DNA of 33,401 nt from Rhizophagus sp. LPA8_4_AMF (GCA_021464525.1 JADRCO010000452.1:1-33401); one strand, 5' to 3'. Shown: positions 1 to 11,569, counted from the stretch's first letter. The notes: generated by a model from the sequence alone, not told the origin. Made by a program: numbers and translations.

Positions 1-188
1 AAAAATTAAGTATATTTTAAAAGGATTTTAAATATATTATAAGTATAATTACTTTTTATTGGAATATTATAAAATTTTTATTATTACTGACGCGTTATTA
101 TCACTGCAGTTATACAATTTGAAAATAGTTATTTATGTGAGTAATCTAAATGTAATGCTTACATGATTGCAGTATTTTTAAATATTAG

Positions 189-836
189 ATGATATTATAT
201 CTTAAACATATCAATAATTCAATGAATATAATACATAAATCATTAGAATCTATACAGAATAAAAGTAATAATATTATTGTTAAAATTACTATTGAAGTTT
301 GTAATCAATTGGATTTTATCTATAATGAATTAAATAATGCAATTTTGGATTTAAATGATTATGAGTATATTAATATTAAACAATATCTTCTAAAATCAGA
401 AATGTAAAGATATCATTTTATTAAAAATTTAAACTTAATGCTTCCTATAAGTTTTTACCAACATCATGCTAGCAATTATCTTGGAATTATAACTTTTGTA
501 TGGAAAGTGCTGATTAAAATTAATGATCATTTAGAAATACAAAATGCACAAACAATATTATCTGTATAAGAACTTATACCTTATTTTTTTACACACTAAA
601 TGCAAAAAATATGCTTAAAAAGTAGTTTTATTTAATAATTTTACTATCTTTCATTTTTTTAATTAAATTAGATAAATTTAAATAAATTTTTTTCATTTTA
701 ATATTCATTGATTGCTAAAGTTACTCCAGCTTTATTGCGTAATTTGCGTAATCTATATTATGATTTAACTGAAGATGTAGCAGTAGCGTTAAATACATCT
801 CAAAAGAATTGGATGAAAGATTTCAATAATTATTAG
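189..836 (+). CDS. Hypothetical exons at the left edge, unrecognised
   Basis: I do not recognise this. An open stretch at 189-407 starts with an ATG directly after a TATTAG that could be a splice acceptor. Two further open stretches lie downstream: 452-563 (flanked by a TATAAG acceptor and a GTATAA donor) and 721-836 (after CTAAAG, ending in TAG). The first two join in phase through a 48-nt intron (404-451). The third does not join in phase with any canonical donor I can find, so the model is incomplete or decayed. The predicted peptides are Asn/Ile-rich with no signature motif. They may be the 3' part of a gene that begins left of the window, or chance ORFs in very AT-rich DNA. Confidence 0.22.
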
Positions 837-1407
837 AATTTTAAATTGAAAAAAAATTTTTTTCTTTTAATTAAATAAATTAAATAAAAGAAATATTTTT
901 ACAAATTATTTAAAGTAAAAAAACTGCACCATTTTTTTTTATATATATTTTTTTAATTTTACCTTAAATTTTAAAGTAAGCATTTTTATAGTAAAAAAAA
1001 AGTAATTATTTTGGAAATATAAATTAATAATTAATTATAATTCTTATAATAACATTATTAAACTATATATAAAATAACAAATAACTTTATATTCATTAAA
1101 AAGAAGCAATTTAATAAACTAAATTTTTAATTTTAAAGATTTTTTATGATTAGGTAGATATTTACCTTAAAAAATATAAAATAATATAGTATTATATAAT
1201 GTTAAGAAATAATGTTGAACTAGTAGTAAACGTCAAAATTTGTCATGAATACTTTAGCTGTTAATTGTATTTCAAGATTTTACAATTTTTAATCACGTTT
1301 ATTGGATATCTGGATGAAATTATCACATTATTAATCATGTGAAACAAATCACAAAAGCTATTTTATTAAAGGTTAAAAATCTCTTTCTTGTACGAAAAAA
1401 AATTAAT
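837..1407. other. Gene-poor AT-rich spacer
   Basis: Very AT-rich DNA with long A and T runs. I see no ORF, RNA gene or repeat that I can support. Its right end must hold the promoter and 5' UTR of the MBL-fold gene that starts at 1408. Confidence 0.5.
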
Positions 1408-2747
1408 ATGCCGAATAATTTGGGATATGAAAGCTTGAAAGAACTTGACGAAGTAGAAATAATAATTGTCGTTGATAATGAAGTTGATCCGTTATCTTCT
1501 TCAAATGCTAGTATCGGGAATATCACAAGTAAATAAATTACCTTGCATGTTTAATTTTGTTAATACAAATATGTAATTTATCTCTTATCTATCATAGCTG
1601 AAATTAAGAGAGATTTAATAAATAAAAAAGAAACTTTGGAGATTATTGAATACTGTTGTGGTGCCCATGGTTATTCTGTTCTTATCGTAAGTTAAATAGT
1701 AAAAATGCACGTATTATGAAAAATATTCTTTAATAAAATAAAAAAAAAATGTTTTAAATAGACTGGTACATGCAATGGGGAATCTCATTCGGTATTATTT
1801 GATGCTGGACCGTATGGAAAAATTTTTATGGATAATTCACGTAAATTAGGAATTGATTATTCAAAAATTGAAACTGTGGTATATACATATAATTTCTTAA
1901 AAAATATTATTTCGTAATAATAATTATTTTTTTATTTACGTTTCAAGGTATTGAGTCATTGGCATTGCGGTAAAGCGTGAAAAACGACGTATACATATAT
2001 ATATATATATACTTCCTAACTCACATAATTATATGATTATTAGACCATTCTGATGGACTACCGAGTGCAATTGAAGCAATAAGTAAAGCAAGACGCGATC
2101 GTTCTTTAAAAGAAGTAATTGTCGATTTACCAAGAGATAGACCATCTCGTCGAGGAATTAAGCTTCCCAAGAGTGATGATGTGATGGTTATAAATAATCC
2201 TACTTTTGAGGAACTTGAAAAAGCTGGCGGGAAGTTAGTGAAAACTGATGAATCTCACACGATATGTTCAAATTTCTTTTATGTGAGTGGAAAAATATCT
2301 CGACATATTAAGTATGAGACAGGATTAGCTAACCATGTAGCGTACGATGAAACATTATCAACTTGGACAGATGATCCGTTAATAATGGAAGAAAGGTTTT
2401 TAGTATTAAGAATAAAAAATAAAGGATTAATTGTAATCACGGGATGCGGGCATGCAGGAATTGTTAACACTTTATTACAAGCTCAAAATCCGCTTTCTGA
2501 TAAACGAGAAAAATATCCAATTTATTTGGTTATGGGGGGATTTCATTTAACGGGTTATGATCAAGAAAGTAAAATTGAAGAAACTGTAAGAGATTTAAAA
2601 GCATTAGTTGATCCCGCTTTTTTAGCTCCAGGTCATTGTTCTGGTTGGAGATGTAGAGCTGCTTTAGAATTTCAATTACATGAGGGTGAAGCTGCATTTG
2701 CTGGAAGGGTTGCTCCAACCGCCGTTGGAAAAATATATAATATATAA
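1408..2747 (+). CDS. MBL-fold metallo-hydrolase (dihydropterin RFA-P synthase-like family)
   Basis: Five exons: 1408-1528, 1598-1686, 1762-1878, 1948-1969, 2044-2747, giving 350 aa. The first in-frame ATG is at 1408. The metal-binding HxHxDH signature sits at H113, H115, D117, H118 (SHWHCDHSDGL) and is assembled across the intron after the 22-nt fourth exon. Later ligands or conserved histidines are H253 (GCGHAG), H284 (GGFH) and H314 (PGHCSGW). This pattern fits the COG1237-type MBL proteins, often annotated as 7,8-dihydropterin-6-methyl-4-(ribofuranosyl)aminobenzene 5'-phosphate synthase. That name comes from archaeal enzymes, and the substrate in fungi is not established, so only a two-metal hydrolase fold is safe. 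No signal peptide is seen. The ORF 2181-2747 alone is an incomplete model that lacks the active-site motif. Confidence 0.85.
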
Positions 2748-2920
2748 TATTTCTTAGTTTTTATAGGGGAATAGTAATTAATGTGGTGATCTTTTTCCAA
2801 TTATGGAAATATGATTAAAAAAATTCCAAAAATATATCAATTCCATTTATGGAAATATTGATTCATTTTATGTAATTCGTTTATCTGTTATTATAAATCC
2901 ATCTCGTGACTAAAAAGCAA

Positions 2921-2973
2921 TGACGTCACGTTCCCTTATAATCAAAATATAGTGTCATAGTAAAATATAAATA
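2921..2973 (+). promoter_or_regulatory. CRE-like palindrome and TATA box upstream of the RING gene
   Basis: A perfect TGACGTCA palindrome (ATF/CREB-type bZIP site) lies at 2921-2928 and a TATAAATA box at 2966-2973, 74 bp before the ATG at 3047. They lie in the 299-bp spacer after the MBL gene and point to a bZIP-regulated promoter. The function is inferred from motif identity only. Confidence 0.55.
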
Positions 2974-3046
2974 GCCACTCCATTTAATAATAAAGTCTAA
3001 TTTTTTATTTCAACTTTTCAAAAAAAAACGGGTATTTCTAAATAAA

Positions 3047-4080
3047 ATGTCAAGTCCAGCGACAATCCCACGAACTTTTATTAATATGTCGGCATCTTCA
3101 CCTATTGACTTGACGATTCCACCATTGCCTGTTAGAAGAACTCCAGTAACCGATATCATAATAATAAGTGAATCTGAAGACGAAAATAATGACTCTTCGC
3201 ATCGTAACAATAGTAATTATCGTTTTAATGATAATAACAATCCTAATAGTATGCTTGGTTTTGATAGCCAAAATATTTTCAATTCTTCAACAAGACATTC
3301 TTCTAACAACATTCAAGATTCTTCAGGCAACAGTACCAGCTATAATCTTAGGAGTGGTTTAGCAGGACTTGGTACTAACGGAAGTAGTTCTAGCAGGAGC
3401 ACCTCAACACGTCCCAGTCGAACACAAAGCAGACATTCAATTAGAGGTTGGTTTGCTTTAAATACATTTTTTTTTCCTTGAATGTTGGATTAGTATAATT
3501 ATATAAAATTTTGATTTACTAATAATTTGAAAAAAAATCTTATTTTTAAAAAAAAAATCATAATTTATGTCTAGGCTTTTTAAATTTTATGTTAACAGTG
3601 AGTCAAGCCAATAATAATAACAATAACAATCGCCACCGACATCATTCTTCAGCATTTCATCCATATGCTTCAACCACTGAAGTATTATTAACGGCAAATG
3701 ATATACATTATGGAAACAATAATTCTTCAGGATCTTCCAGGTCTCCAATGTCAACTTTTTTTGATTCTAGTAGAGCAAATACAAATATTAACTCTAATGA
3801 TGTTCAAATACTCAACACTCCACCTCGTCGAAGAACTAATAATTCTCCTAAACCGCCAATATTATCTGGTCATGCAAGAGATCTTGAAGATTCTCACACA
3901 TTAATTTGTGCCGACTGTAATGAATTATTACATGAAAAGTTATGGGCTTTAAGTAATTGTGGACACGTAGTATGTGGTTCTTGTGTAGATAAATATAAAT
4001 ATTCAGAAAAGAAAAAATTTCCATGTCCAAGTTGCAAAAAGTCAGTAAATTCAAAAAATATACTACCACTATATGTGTAA
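3047..4080 (+). CDS. RING-finger E3 ligase-like protein with SUMO-interacting-like motifs
   Basis: Two exons: 3047-3446 and either 3599-4080 (293 aa) or 3575-4080 (301 aa), since both AGs at 3573-3574 and 3597-3598 keep the frame. The C-terminus carries a clean C3HC4 RING: C-x2-C-x13-C-x-H-x2-C-x2-C-x13-C-x2-C. The rest is Ser/Asn-rich and probably disordered. Near the N-terminus are two SUMO-interacting-like stretches, PIDLTIPP (about residues 19-26) and DIIIISESEDE (about 36-46), the second followed by acidic/serine residues as in classical SIMs. SIMs plus a terminal RING is the layout of SUMO-targeted ubiquitin ligases (Slx5/Slx8/Rfp/RNF4). The RING is seen; the STUbL role is inference. 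It is probably nuclear. Confidence 0.8.
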
Positions 4081-4545
4081 TATAAAATGGTTTCTCATCT
4101 AATCAAATATTTGCATAAATGAAACAAATTATTACATTCTCTATTTCGCCACAGATTCCATTTTTTTTTTTAATTAATAATTATTTTAGTAATTTAGTCC
4201 TTTTATTATTATAATCATTTGTGATAAAATTCGGCTTGTAAAATCATAGGTTATTTGAAAAAAGGAATGAAGTTGCAAGATTAAGAGAAGATTTATTTTT
4301 AGGTGTGAAAATAACAAAAACGATAATTTATAGATTTTTATTATTAAAAAAACTTTCATGTATAATTTCATTCAGCAATCGTATGTAACACATGTAAACC
4401 ATCATTATTGGAGCAAAAAAAATTTCGACGTTTTTATTAGAACATAAGATTAAATTCTTCAACAAATACAATAATATATATTATATGTTATACAAAAAAG
4501 ATACATTCATTGATTTATTAAACCTTAGCTTTCAAACATTTCAAT
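4081..4545. other. Convergent 3' spacer
   Basis: 465 bp between the stop codons of the RING gene (+) and the Arb2-domain gene (-). AT-rich; it must hold both 3' UTRs. I see no further feature. Confidence 0.5.
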
Positions 4546-7500
4546 TCAGATATCATTTGATCTGTCTAAACAATTGTTGTTCTGAGAGGAATCCTTTGAA
4601 TTATTATCATCTTTTAAAACTTGAGCATCTGTCGTATTTTCTTTTGGTATATTATTATTAATTTTTTCATTTTCAGAAATATGAGATTCTTTATCATTCG
4701 TAATAGCATTGTTCATAACAGCTTTTAGTGTATCTTTTTCATTGGTTTGCTTGTTTATTACTGTTTTAGTGGTAGTCTCATTGGTTGCTTTGGCAACTTG
4801 CTCATTAGGTGTTTCGCGACCTGTCAGACCTGGATCTGGCTGAAGTTCCTCAATAGCCGTGGTATCTTTTTCTGAGCTAATCACATTCGTTGCTGCTGTT
4901 TCATCAACTATTTTCACATCTGAACTTAAATTTAGCTGAGGTTCCCCAGTAGCCTTAATATCTTTTTCTGAGCTGGTCACTTCAATTTCCATAACTGAAC
5001 TTGATTCTAGCTGAGATTCTCCGGTAGCCTTAATATCTTTTTCTGAGCTAGTCGCTTCAGTTTCCATAGCTGAACTTGAATTTAGCTGAGATGCCCCAGT
5101 AACCTTAGTAACTTTTTCTGAGCTAGTCTCTTCAGTTTCCATAGCTGAAATTGAATTTAGCTGAGGTTCCCCAGTAGCCTTAATATCTTTTTCTGAGCTA
5201 ATCGCTTCAGTTTCCATAGATGAACTTGATTCTAGCTGAGATTCCCCAGTAGCCTTGATATCCTTTTCTAAGTTAATCACTTCAGTTTCCATAGCTGAAC
5301 TTGAATTTAGCTGAGATTCCCCAGTAGCCTTAGTATCTTTTTCTGGACTAGTCTCTTCAATTTCCATTTCCATAGTTGAACTTGAATCTAGCTGAGACTC
5401 CCCAGTAGCCTTAATATCTTTTTCTGAGCTAATCGCTTCAGTTTTCATAGATGAACTTGATTCTAGCTGAGATTCCCCAGTAGCCTTGATATCCTTTTCT
5501 AAGTTAATCGCTTCAGTTTCCATAACTGAACTTGAATTTAGCTGAGATGCCCCAGTAACCTTAGTAACTTTTTCTAAGCTAGTCTCTTCAGTTTCCATAA
5601 CTGAACTTGATTCTAGCTGAGATTCCCCAGTAGCCTTAGTATCTTTTTCTGGACTAGTCTCTTCAATTTCCATTTCCATAGTTGAACTTGAATCTAGCTG
5701 AGACTCCTCAGTAGCCTTAATATCTTTTTCTGAGCCAATCGCTTCAGTTTCCATAGCTGAACTTGATTCTAGCTTAGTATCATTTTCTGAGCTGTTCTTA
5801 TTGGTTGCTTCAGGCAATTCGTCAATTTCCATATCATTTGTACCTTTCTCGTGTGTTATTGATTTACTACCATTTTGAGTTTGCAGTTTTGTTTCTTCAT
5901 TAAGTGATTCGACAACTCTTGATTCTTTGTTATCTGTAGTATCATTTAAGTGCTATTAATTATCCTAAGCTTGCGTTTTTATTGTTGTTTTAACTTTTAC
6001 TGTTCCTTACCTTTATTATTATTTGTAACAGATTGTTCACTTGTTTTATTCTTTTGGTTTGTTATCTCATCATTATCTTTATTACGTTTTTCTCGCAGAA
6101 AACCAAAAACGAACTCGATGGCTACACCAGAAGTATATTCATGTTTTTGATGACCTTGTTTGATTAAAGTAATATTAGTTATTTGTTACTGCAATTATTA
6201 TAAAATAAATGCAAAATAGACTCTTCACCTGCCGAAAAACAATTACATCCATAATATGAGTCTGCTTCGCGTATAGGTTCATTTATAGGTAAGTCTGATT
6301 TAATCCAATTAAAAGCTTTTTTTTGAAACCAATGTCTAGAATGTGTTGGTACCATTCCAGAGCTATGCACACTGTCCGTAAGTGCAATTCCTTTAACACG
6401 TTTATAAAAATCATCAGCTATTATAAAAAAAACAAGTAAATTATTAATGAATCTTTGACTTATTTCTAACTCAAGTTTGGTAATTTGATTTACCATATTG
6501 ATCTAACAAATAAGTAGTACAAATTCCACCATAACTATGAGCCACAATTAGAATTTTTTCCGCTCTCGCGTTTCTGTAGATGAATTAATTTAAAACCGAT
6601 TTTTTTTTTGATAAATTGTCAAAAATTAATATATCATCTTACGTTACAAATTTATCCCACACATATAAACAATGACTTTGTGGTGATTCTGAGTTAGGTA
6701 TACGACGATACCTAACCTTGAATAAATATTAAATGGAAATAAGAATAACTACATTGTATAAAACGAAAATATGATTCATAAACATTTCTAGCTTACTTCT
6801 CCATCTTTCATAATACTTCCATAATTCTCATTAGGATTAAATATAACAATCCCCCATTTTAACTCTTGGGCCTTTCTGATGTATGGAAACATAGTTCCAA
6901 GCTATATTTAATCCGCATTAAAAATAACAAAAACGAATTGAATAGAAATTAAACAATATATTTTCATACAACTGCATCAAAAACACATAAATACACATTT
7001 TCAACCTCGAGAGAATCATTAATAATCACTATCCAAAAATATGAAATAAATATATTATTATTAATTAGTTCCAACAAAGATTTAACGCGTTTATAAAGAA
7101 ATTTATAAGAAACCTTGACGTGCCCATTGTCCAGGTCGCACTACTCCGCTTCCTTGTATTAGCAAAAGCAAAGTTTGACACTCTTGGGCATCATCACTAT
7201 ATAAAAGATAATGAAAATAATCTATTATTGACTGTGGTTTTTTTATAATAGTAGGATCTTTATTCTTATTTTTGAATCTACCTTAGATAAATTCTACTTT
7301 TTGCAATGTTATCGTCTTCCTCCGACCCCACCGGAATAATTTTTCTGATGAGACTATATTGTTTTACCAATTCATTTTCAATGAATTCACCGATTACCTC
7401 TATATAACATTTAATCAAGATTTTAATAAAAAGTATTTGACTCATAACATTGTATTAAAAAAAATGATAATGTACCACCCAATTCTTCATAACGTCTTTG

Positions 7501-7708
7501 GTTATAAGAACGGTCTCCAGGTTTACAAAAGAACTCAAATCTTTCACCTAATAAAATTTGATTGCAAAAAGTATAAATTAATATAATTTTGTTAAAATAT
7601 ACTACAAATCGTCAGCATACCTGTTTCGGTGTGTCTCAATTCTCCTTTTTCATTAAATTGGTATCCAAAACCTTCAATGGTCTTTGGAAACACGGTTTCT
7701 TCTGACAT
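4546..7708 (-). CDS. Arb2/FAM172-domain protein with a long tandem-repeat tail
   Basis: Eleven exons on the minus strand: 7708-7621, 7547-7476, 7399-7282, 7196-7114, 7028-7006, 6901-6797, 6716-6643, 6573-6494, 6417-6229, 6154-6011, 5933-4546; 787 aa, all junctions in phase. Residues about 10-330 match the Arb2 domain (S. pombe Argonaute-binding protein 2; animal ARB2A/FAM172A): QFNEKGELRH, LIQGSGVVRPGQWAR, IVIFNPNEN, the nucleophile-elbow-like AHSYGG (S201), ALTDSVH (about 226-232), and the HE near residue 282. The fold is alpha/beta-hydrolase-like. S. pombe Arb2 acts in siRNA loading and heterochromatin. Residues 360-787 are acidic, Ser/Glu/Lys-rich and dominated by about 12 copies of a 25-27-aa unit, likely disordered. 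The ORF 4546-5832 alone would be mistaken for a separate repeat protein. Confidence 0.87.
4915..5785 (-). repeat. 75-81-bp coding tandem repeat (about 12 units)
   Basis: In-frame array in the last exon of the Arb2-domain gene. The 25-aa unit consensus is close to SQLESSSSMETEAISSEKD followed by IKATGE. Two units carry a 2-aa insertion (MEMEIEETSPEKD). Nearby units recur in the same order, so the array shows higher-order duplication as well as unit-level copying. The period is a multiple of three throughout, so copy-number change would keep the frame. Confidence 0.9.
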
Positions 7709-8088
7709 AATACTTGAAAAAGTTCGAAGAAAATACCGATAAACACGTAAGGAGAGAGAATAGGACGATAAGAGAACGTGAGAAGAACGTCAGGAGTTTC
7801 AATATAGAGACTCCGAAACATTTATTAGATCACGTGTTTAAATTACACAGTTTATATATATACACAATCAAAGTGTTTGGTTTATTTTTTTTTTTATGAA
7901 ATTTCGCAAACAAATATATTCTTACACTAATTCATATAAAAAAATATCACTACTTAATATGTCAAATTTATCAGGAACACATTTTCAGATATTTTTTTTT
8001 TTTTTTTTTTTTTTTAAGCTAAGATTTAAATAAAACATTAAACTGATTGTATTATAGGATTTTTAACAATATATATTATTTAATTTAT
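7709..8088. other. Spacer: Arb2-gene promoter and Fzo1 3' end
   Basis: 380 bp between the Arb2-gene ATG and the Fzo1 stop, both on the minus strand. It holds a CACGTG at 7831-7836 (123 bp upstream of the ATG) and an uninterrupted run of 24 T at 7992-8015. Confidence 0.5.
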
Positions 8089-10673
8089 TTAATTGGAAAC
8101 TGGAATTTCCTCGTAATCTTCCCATTCATTGTTACCAAGGACTTCCAAACACTCGGCCACTTGTTCAGTCTGGCTAAAGATCTTTTCGAAGAATTTGACA
8201 GCTTCTTCTGATTTCTTGTATGATATACGTTGTGCAACTTGCTTTGTCTCTTCTTCTTCCACGGCTTTTCTAAATTGGTCTCGAAGATTATCTGATACCT
8301 TTCTTATCTTTTTGCGGCCTTGTCTTACAATTCGATTGGTTTCAAAATTCACATAGTCTGAACGTTTCAAATGACCGCGAATTTTACGTGCAACTTTACG
8401 AGAAATTACATGTTTAGCATCAAAAAGTATATAGGTAACAATACCAAATCCTGTAGAAAAATATATAATAAATATTTAATAAAAATTGATATTTAAAAAA
8501 TAATTTAAAGTAAATATCAAATATATATACAACCAGCTAGTCCAACTAATGGCAGAGCTAATCTTCGCATGTTATTAAAGCCTACAAAACCGGTTAATTT
8601 CCACAAGCACGAAAGGGCATCCAACCTGGTTGCTGCACACATAACAGCTCCACCAGCTAAACCTGCAAATCCCAATCCTTCACTAAATTTTTCATTTAAA
8701 TCAAATTCAATGAAGTCAGATATTTCAATATTAATTGAAATAGACATTCCAGGCTTAGTATACATTCTATCAAGGTTAACCTGTTTAACTTCTCCTAAAT
8801 CTTTTCCAAGATCTTGAATTGATTTAATGCATTGAGCAGTCTTATTTTTAGCATTCTCTTCAGAAGTTATCACTTCTTTTTGAATATCATCTAACATTGA
8901 ATCACGGAGGTCATTTGCATAACCCCAAATATATAATAAGCCATTAAATTCGCATGAAACATTTTTACCAACATTTTCAATAGCTTTTTCTAAAGAATTT
9001 CTAGTAAAACTTTGTATTTCTTCACATACACGGGTTTCTGCTTTTTCAGCAGTTGCAACAGCTGACTTTTGATCAGATACCAACTTATTATAAGCACGTT
9101 CTGCTTCCTTAAGTTCCATGTTTGCCTTATCATTCTCTTGCTGAGCAATGTTTCTGTTAAACTCAATTAATACACCTATGTCAGTTACCAAATTATCAAG
9201 ATAATGTTGAGCAGGTGCGAGTTTTGATTTTGATCGTTTTTTCAACACAAATGTACGTAACGATTCTTCAAGCTTAGAAAAATCTTCTATACTCTCTGTA
9301 TCATTGTCATTTTGATCGGCTGTATTGAATTTATGAGACATATTACCAACATTATCATCATCTTTTTCGATCTTTATAGATGTTGAAGTAACGAAATGAA
9401 CCAAATCTTTTGCATATTCATGAGTACGTGGAGAAACTTCTTTGATTTGTTCCAAAATTGCTCGTCTACATTTTTCTTTATGTCGAATATTGTCAAACCT
9501 ATTAACAACTATAAAGAGATAGGCTTTTTCTTTAGAAGCGTTTGACAAGAATTCTTTAGCAGATAAGGTAAAATGATTTTCTGCACTAACAACAAAAATG
9601 ATAACGTCAATTTCTTCTTGTCTAGCAAACAATGCAGTTGTTTTGAGTGTATCTCTATTCAATCCAGGGCAATCGATCAATGCAATATCAACTACTCCAT
9701 TATGTAATAAACTCTCGTGAGCATCTCGACGATCTTTTGTATATATTTTCAATTGAGTGTACTCTCCTGATTCTTCATTATTAACAATAGTGTCGTACAA
9801 GTCTTTCCATTCGATAACAATATACGTTGAGACGTCTGTTCTTTTATACGAGGTAATATCTTTGATAGCATGTATTTCTTCAATACCGCCATTTTCTTGA
9901 ACATCAAGCACCTCACAAAATAAAGTTGTACATGGTTGTTGATCGACTGGCATTACTTCTTTCCTGAGAAGTGCATTTACAAATGTACTTTTTCCAGCAT
10001 TTACATCACCGGCAACCAATACTTTAGAACTAGTATCGGAAATTCTTGCGTGAAGACTTTCACATCGTTTTTCTGTTTGAACTAAACGACCATCCAACAG
10101 AGTTGCAATTGCGCTTTTATCCAGGTCTTCAAAAACGGTTTCAGCAGAAGATGTGTCCCCCCTTTTCAAATCGAGCTTAAGTACATTTAATTTTGAGTTA
10201 AATTCTTGAGAAGATGACATATCAGTAGGAGTATGCAATCGATCATTAACTTTTTGCTTATATTTGCTCGCTTGAATTTGAGTACTATCAATAATTGTCC
10301 TGTGATTTCGATCATTATACAACGAAGATTTTAAACTGGGTGTCTGAGGACTTTTAATACCAACAAAAGGATAATGTAAATCCCATCGTTGTTTATTAGT
10401 TTCACGAACTAGTTTAAGGATTGAAGAGGTGTCGACCAAAAGACTCATAAGAATCTTGGACCTCTGTGCATAATCCTGGTTACATTTCAGCATGGCATTA
10501 TGTATATTTGAATTTTTATGCTCGGTTGACGGCAGGGAAAATTTTTGAGAGGAGGAAGGAGTAGAGGAGTTATCCACCTTTATGTGTGTAATATCACGTA
10601 TTGATGATACATTTTCTGGAGGTGAATATTTTTGTTGGTTTTTTGAAAATTGAGAACTCGTAAGTGATGACAT
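8089..10673 (-). CDS. FZO1: Mitofusin, Fzo1-type outer-mitochondrial-membrane GTPase
   Basis: Two exons, 10673-8534 and 8450-8089, giving 833 aa (yeast Fzo1 is 855). The dynamin-like GTPase domain has the P-loop GDVNAGKST (about residues 222-230), the switch region VDQQPCTT (about 243-250), DCPG (334-337) and NRFD (391-394). A heptad/coiled-coil region follows (about 500-600). Two closely spaced hydrophobic segments flank the exon junction (around FAGLAGGAVMCAA and LALPLVGLAGFGIVTYILF), and a charged C-terminal coiled coil (HR2-like) ends the protein. This order is that of mitofusins, which fuse mitochondrial outer membranes with both ends in the cytosol. The intron at 8451-8533 cuts the second membrane segment, so the large ORF alone lacks HR2. 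The Ser-rich first 150 residues are less conserved. Confidence 0.95.
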
Positions 10674-11129
10674 CTTTCGAAGTTATTATTGACAATATGT
10701 CTTTATTATAAAAGGATATGTGATAGTTTAATATTAATCATGTAAGAAAGAGTTTGCGAAAAATAAACGGCGACGAAAACATCAAGGGAAAAAAAAGATG
10801 AAAAAAAGATTTTCACGTGCAACGATTCTTAAACTTGTATTCGTCCTGTATTACAATATTAAATCGCATACATGACTGAATTTGGTATCGAAAAGGCTAA
10901 ACTATAGTGAAAGTTTGACTAAAGCTGACAAAAAAAGGAATTTATCGGATGACGCGTCATTAATTTGGATAAGGGATAAATAATCCCGTAATTTTTGATC
11001 ATGTTTAGCAAATTGGCATTCATACATTCATAATAAAAGTAATGAAAATAATTGGCCAACCCCGATTTGTATGGAGACTAATTTGGCTTAATCGCGTGAT
11101 TTATTTTAATCAGTCAAACCTCACCCCTA
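10674..11129. other. Fzo1 upstream region
   Basis: 456 bp without an ORF. A CACGTG lies at 10814-10819, 141 bp upstream of the Fzo1 ATG. Nothing else that I can support. Confidence 0.45.
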
Positions 11130-11466
11130 GGCAGTGCTTAAAATAGATGATAAAATTCCAGCAAAATCCGGAATTTTTAAAAAAATCCCGGTAAAAATTT
11201 TTTGAAACTTTTTTTTCGGAAAAATTTTACTATCAACGGCTGTAAAAACTTTTGCATATGAGCATATCGGCAAGTATTATATAGATAAATTACTTGACAA
11301 AAAAAAAAATCAAAATAATAGTTAAAATGTTCTGTTTTATATGCAAAAGATAAATAAGTTTAGAAAAGAAAGTAACGGTAATATGTTGTCCAGATCCTCA
11401 GCCAGTAAAATATTTTTATTCCGGACTCTTAGCCGGTAAAATTCAAATTCTATTTTAAGCACTGCC
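11130..11466. mobile_element. MITE-like element with 18-bp perfect terminal inverted repeats
   Basis: A 337-bp non-coding segment bounded by GGCAGTGCTTAAAATAGA (11130-11147) and its exact reverse complement (11449-11466). The interior has CCGG-containing motifs (TCCGGAAT, TCCCGGTAAA, TCCGGACTC, GCCGGTAAA). If the true ends are CAGTG...CACTG (11132-11464), they resemble hAT termini, but the 8-bp flanks (CCCCTAGG and CCCCGTTT) agree only in the first four bases, so a target-site duplication is not clear. It lies between the NKAP 3' end and the Fzo1 promoter. Confidence 0.7.
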
Positions 11467-11569
11467 CCGTTTTTACAAACAGCATTTACTAGACTTATAA
11501 CTATAATTACTACAATAAAAGAAACTTAAAATTATAAAAGTATATTGAATGTCCAGTGATATTAATGAA

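Noticed and set aside
2181-2747. MBL protein starting at 2181
   Set aside because: It would lack the HxHxDH motif, which is supplied by upstream exons in phase.
4546-5832. Stand-alone 428-aa repeat protein
   Set aside because: The frame is open upstream and joins the Arb2 exons through a GTAAGG donor (6010) and an in-phase CTACAG acceptor (5934), so it is the tail of the Arb2-domain protein.
6179-6496. Separate 105-aa ORF
   Set aside because: It mixes intron sequence with Arb2 exon 9 (6417-6229); the ends of the ORF are intronic.
7359-7586. ORF on the plus strand over Arb2 exons 2-3
   Set aside because: Antisense shadow of the Arb2-domain gene with no recognisable content.
11124-11472. 8-bp hAT target-site duplication around the inverted-repeat element
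   Set aside because: The flanks CCCCTAGG and CCCCGTTT match only at four positions; not sufficient.
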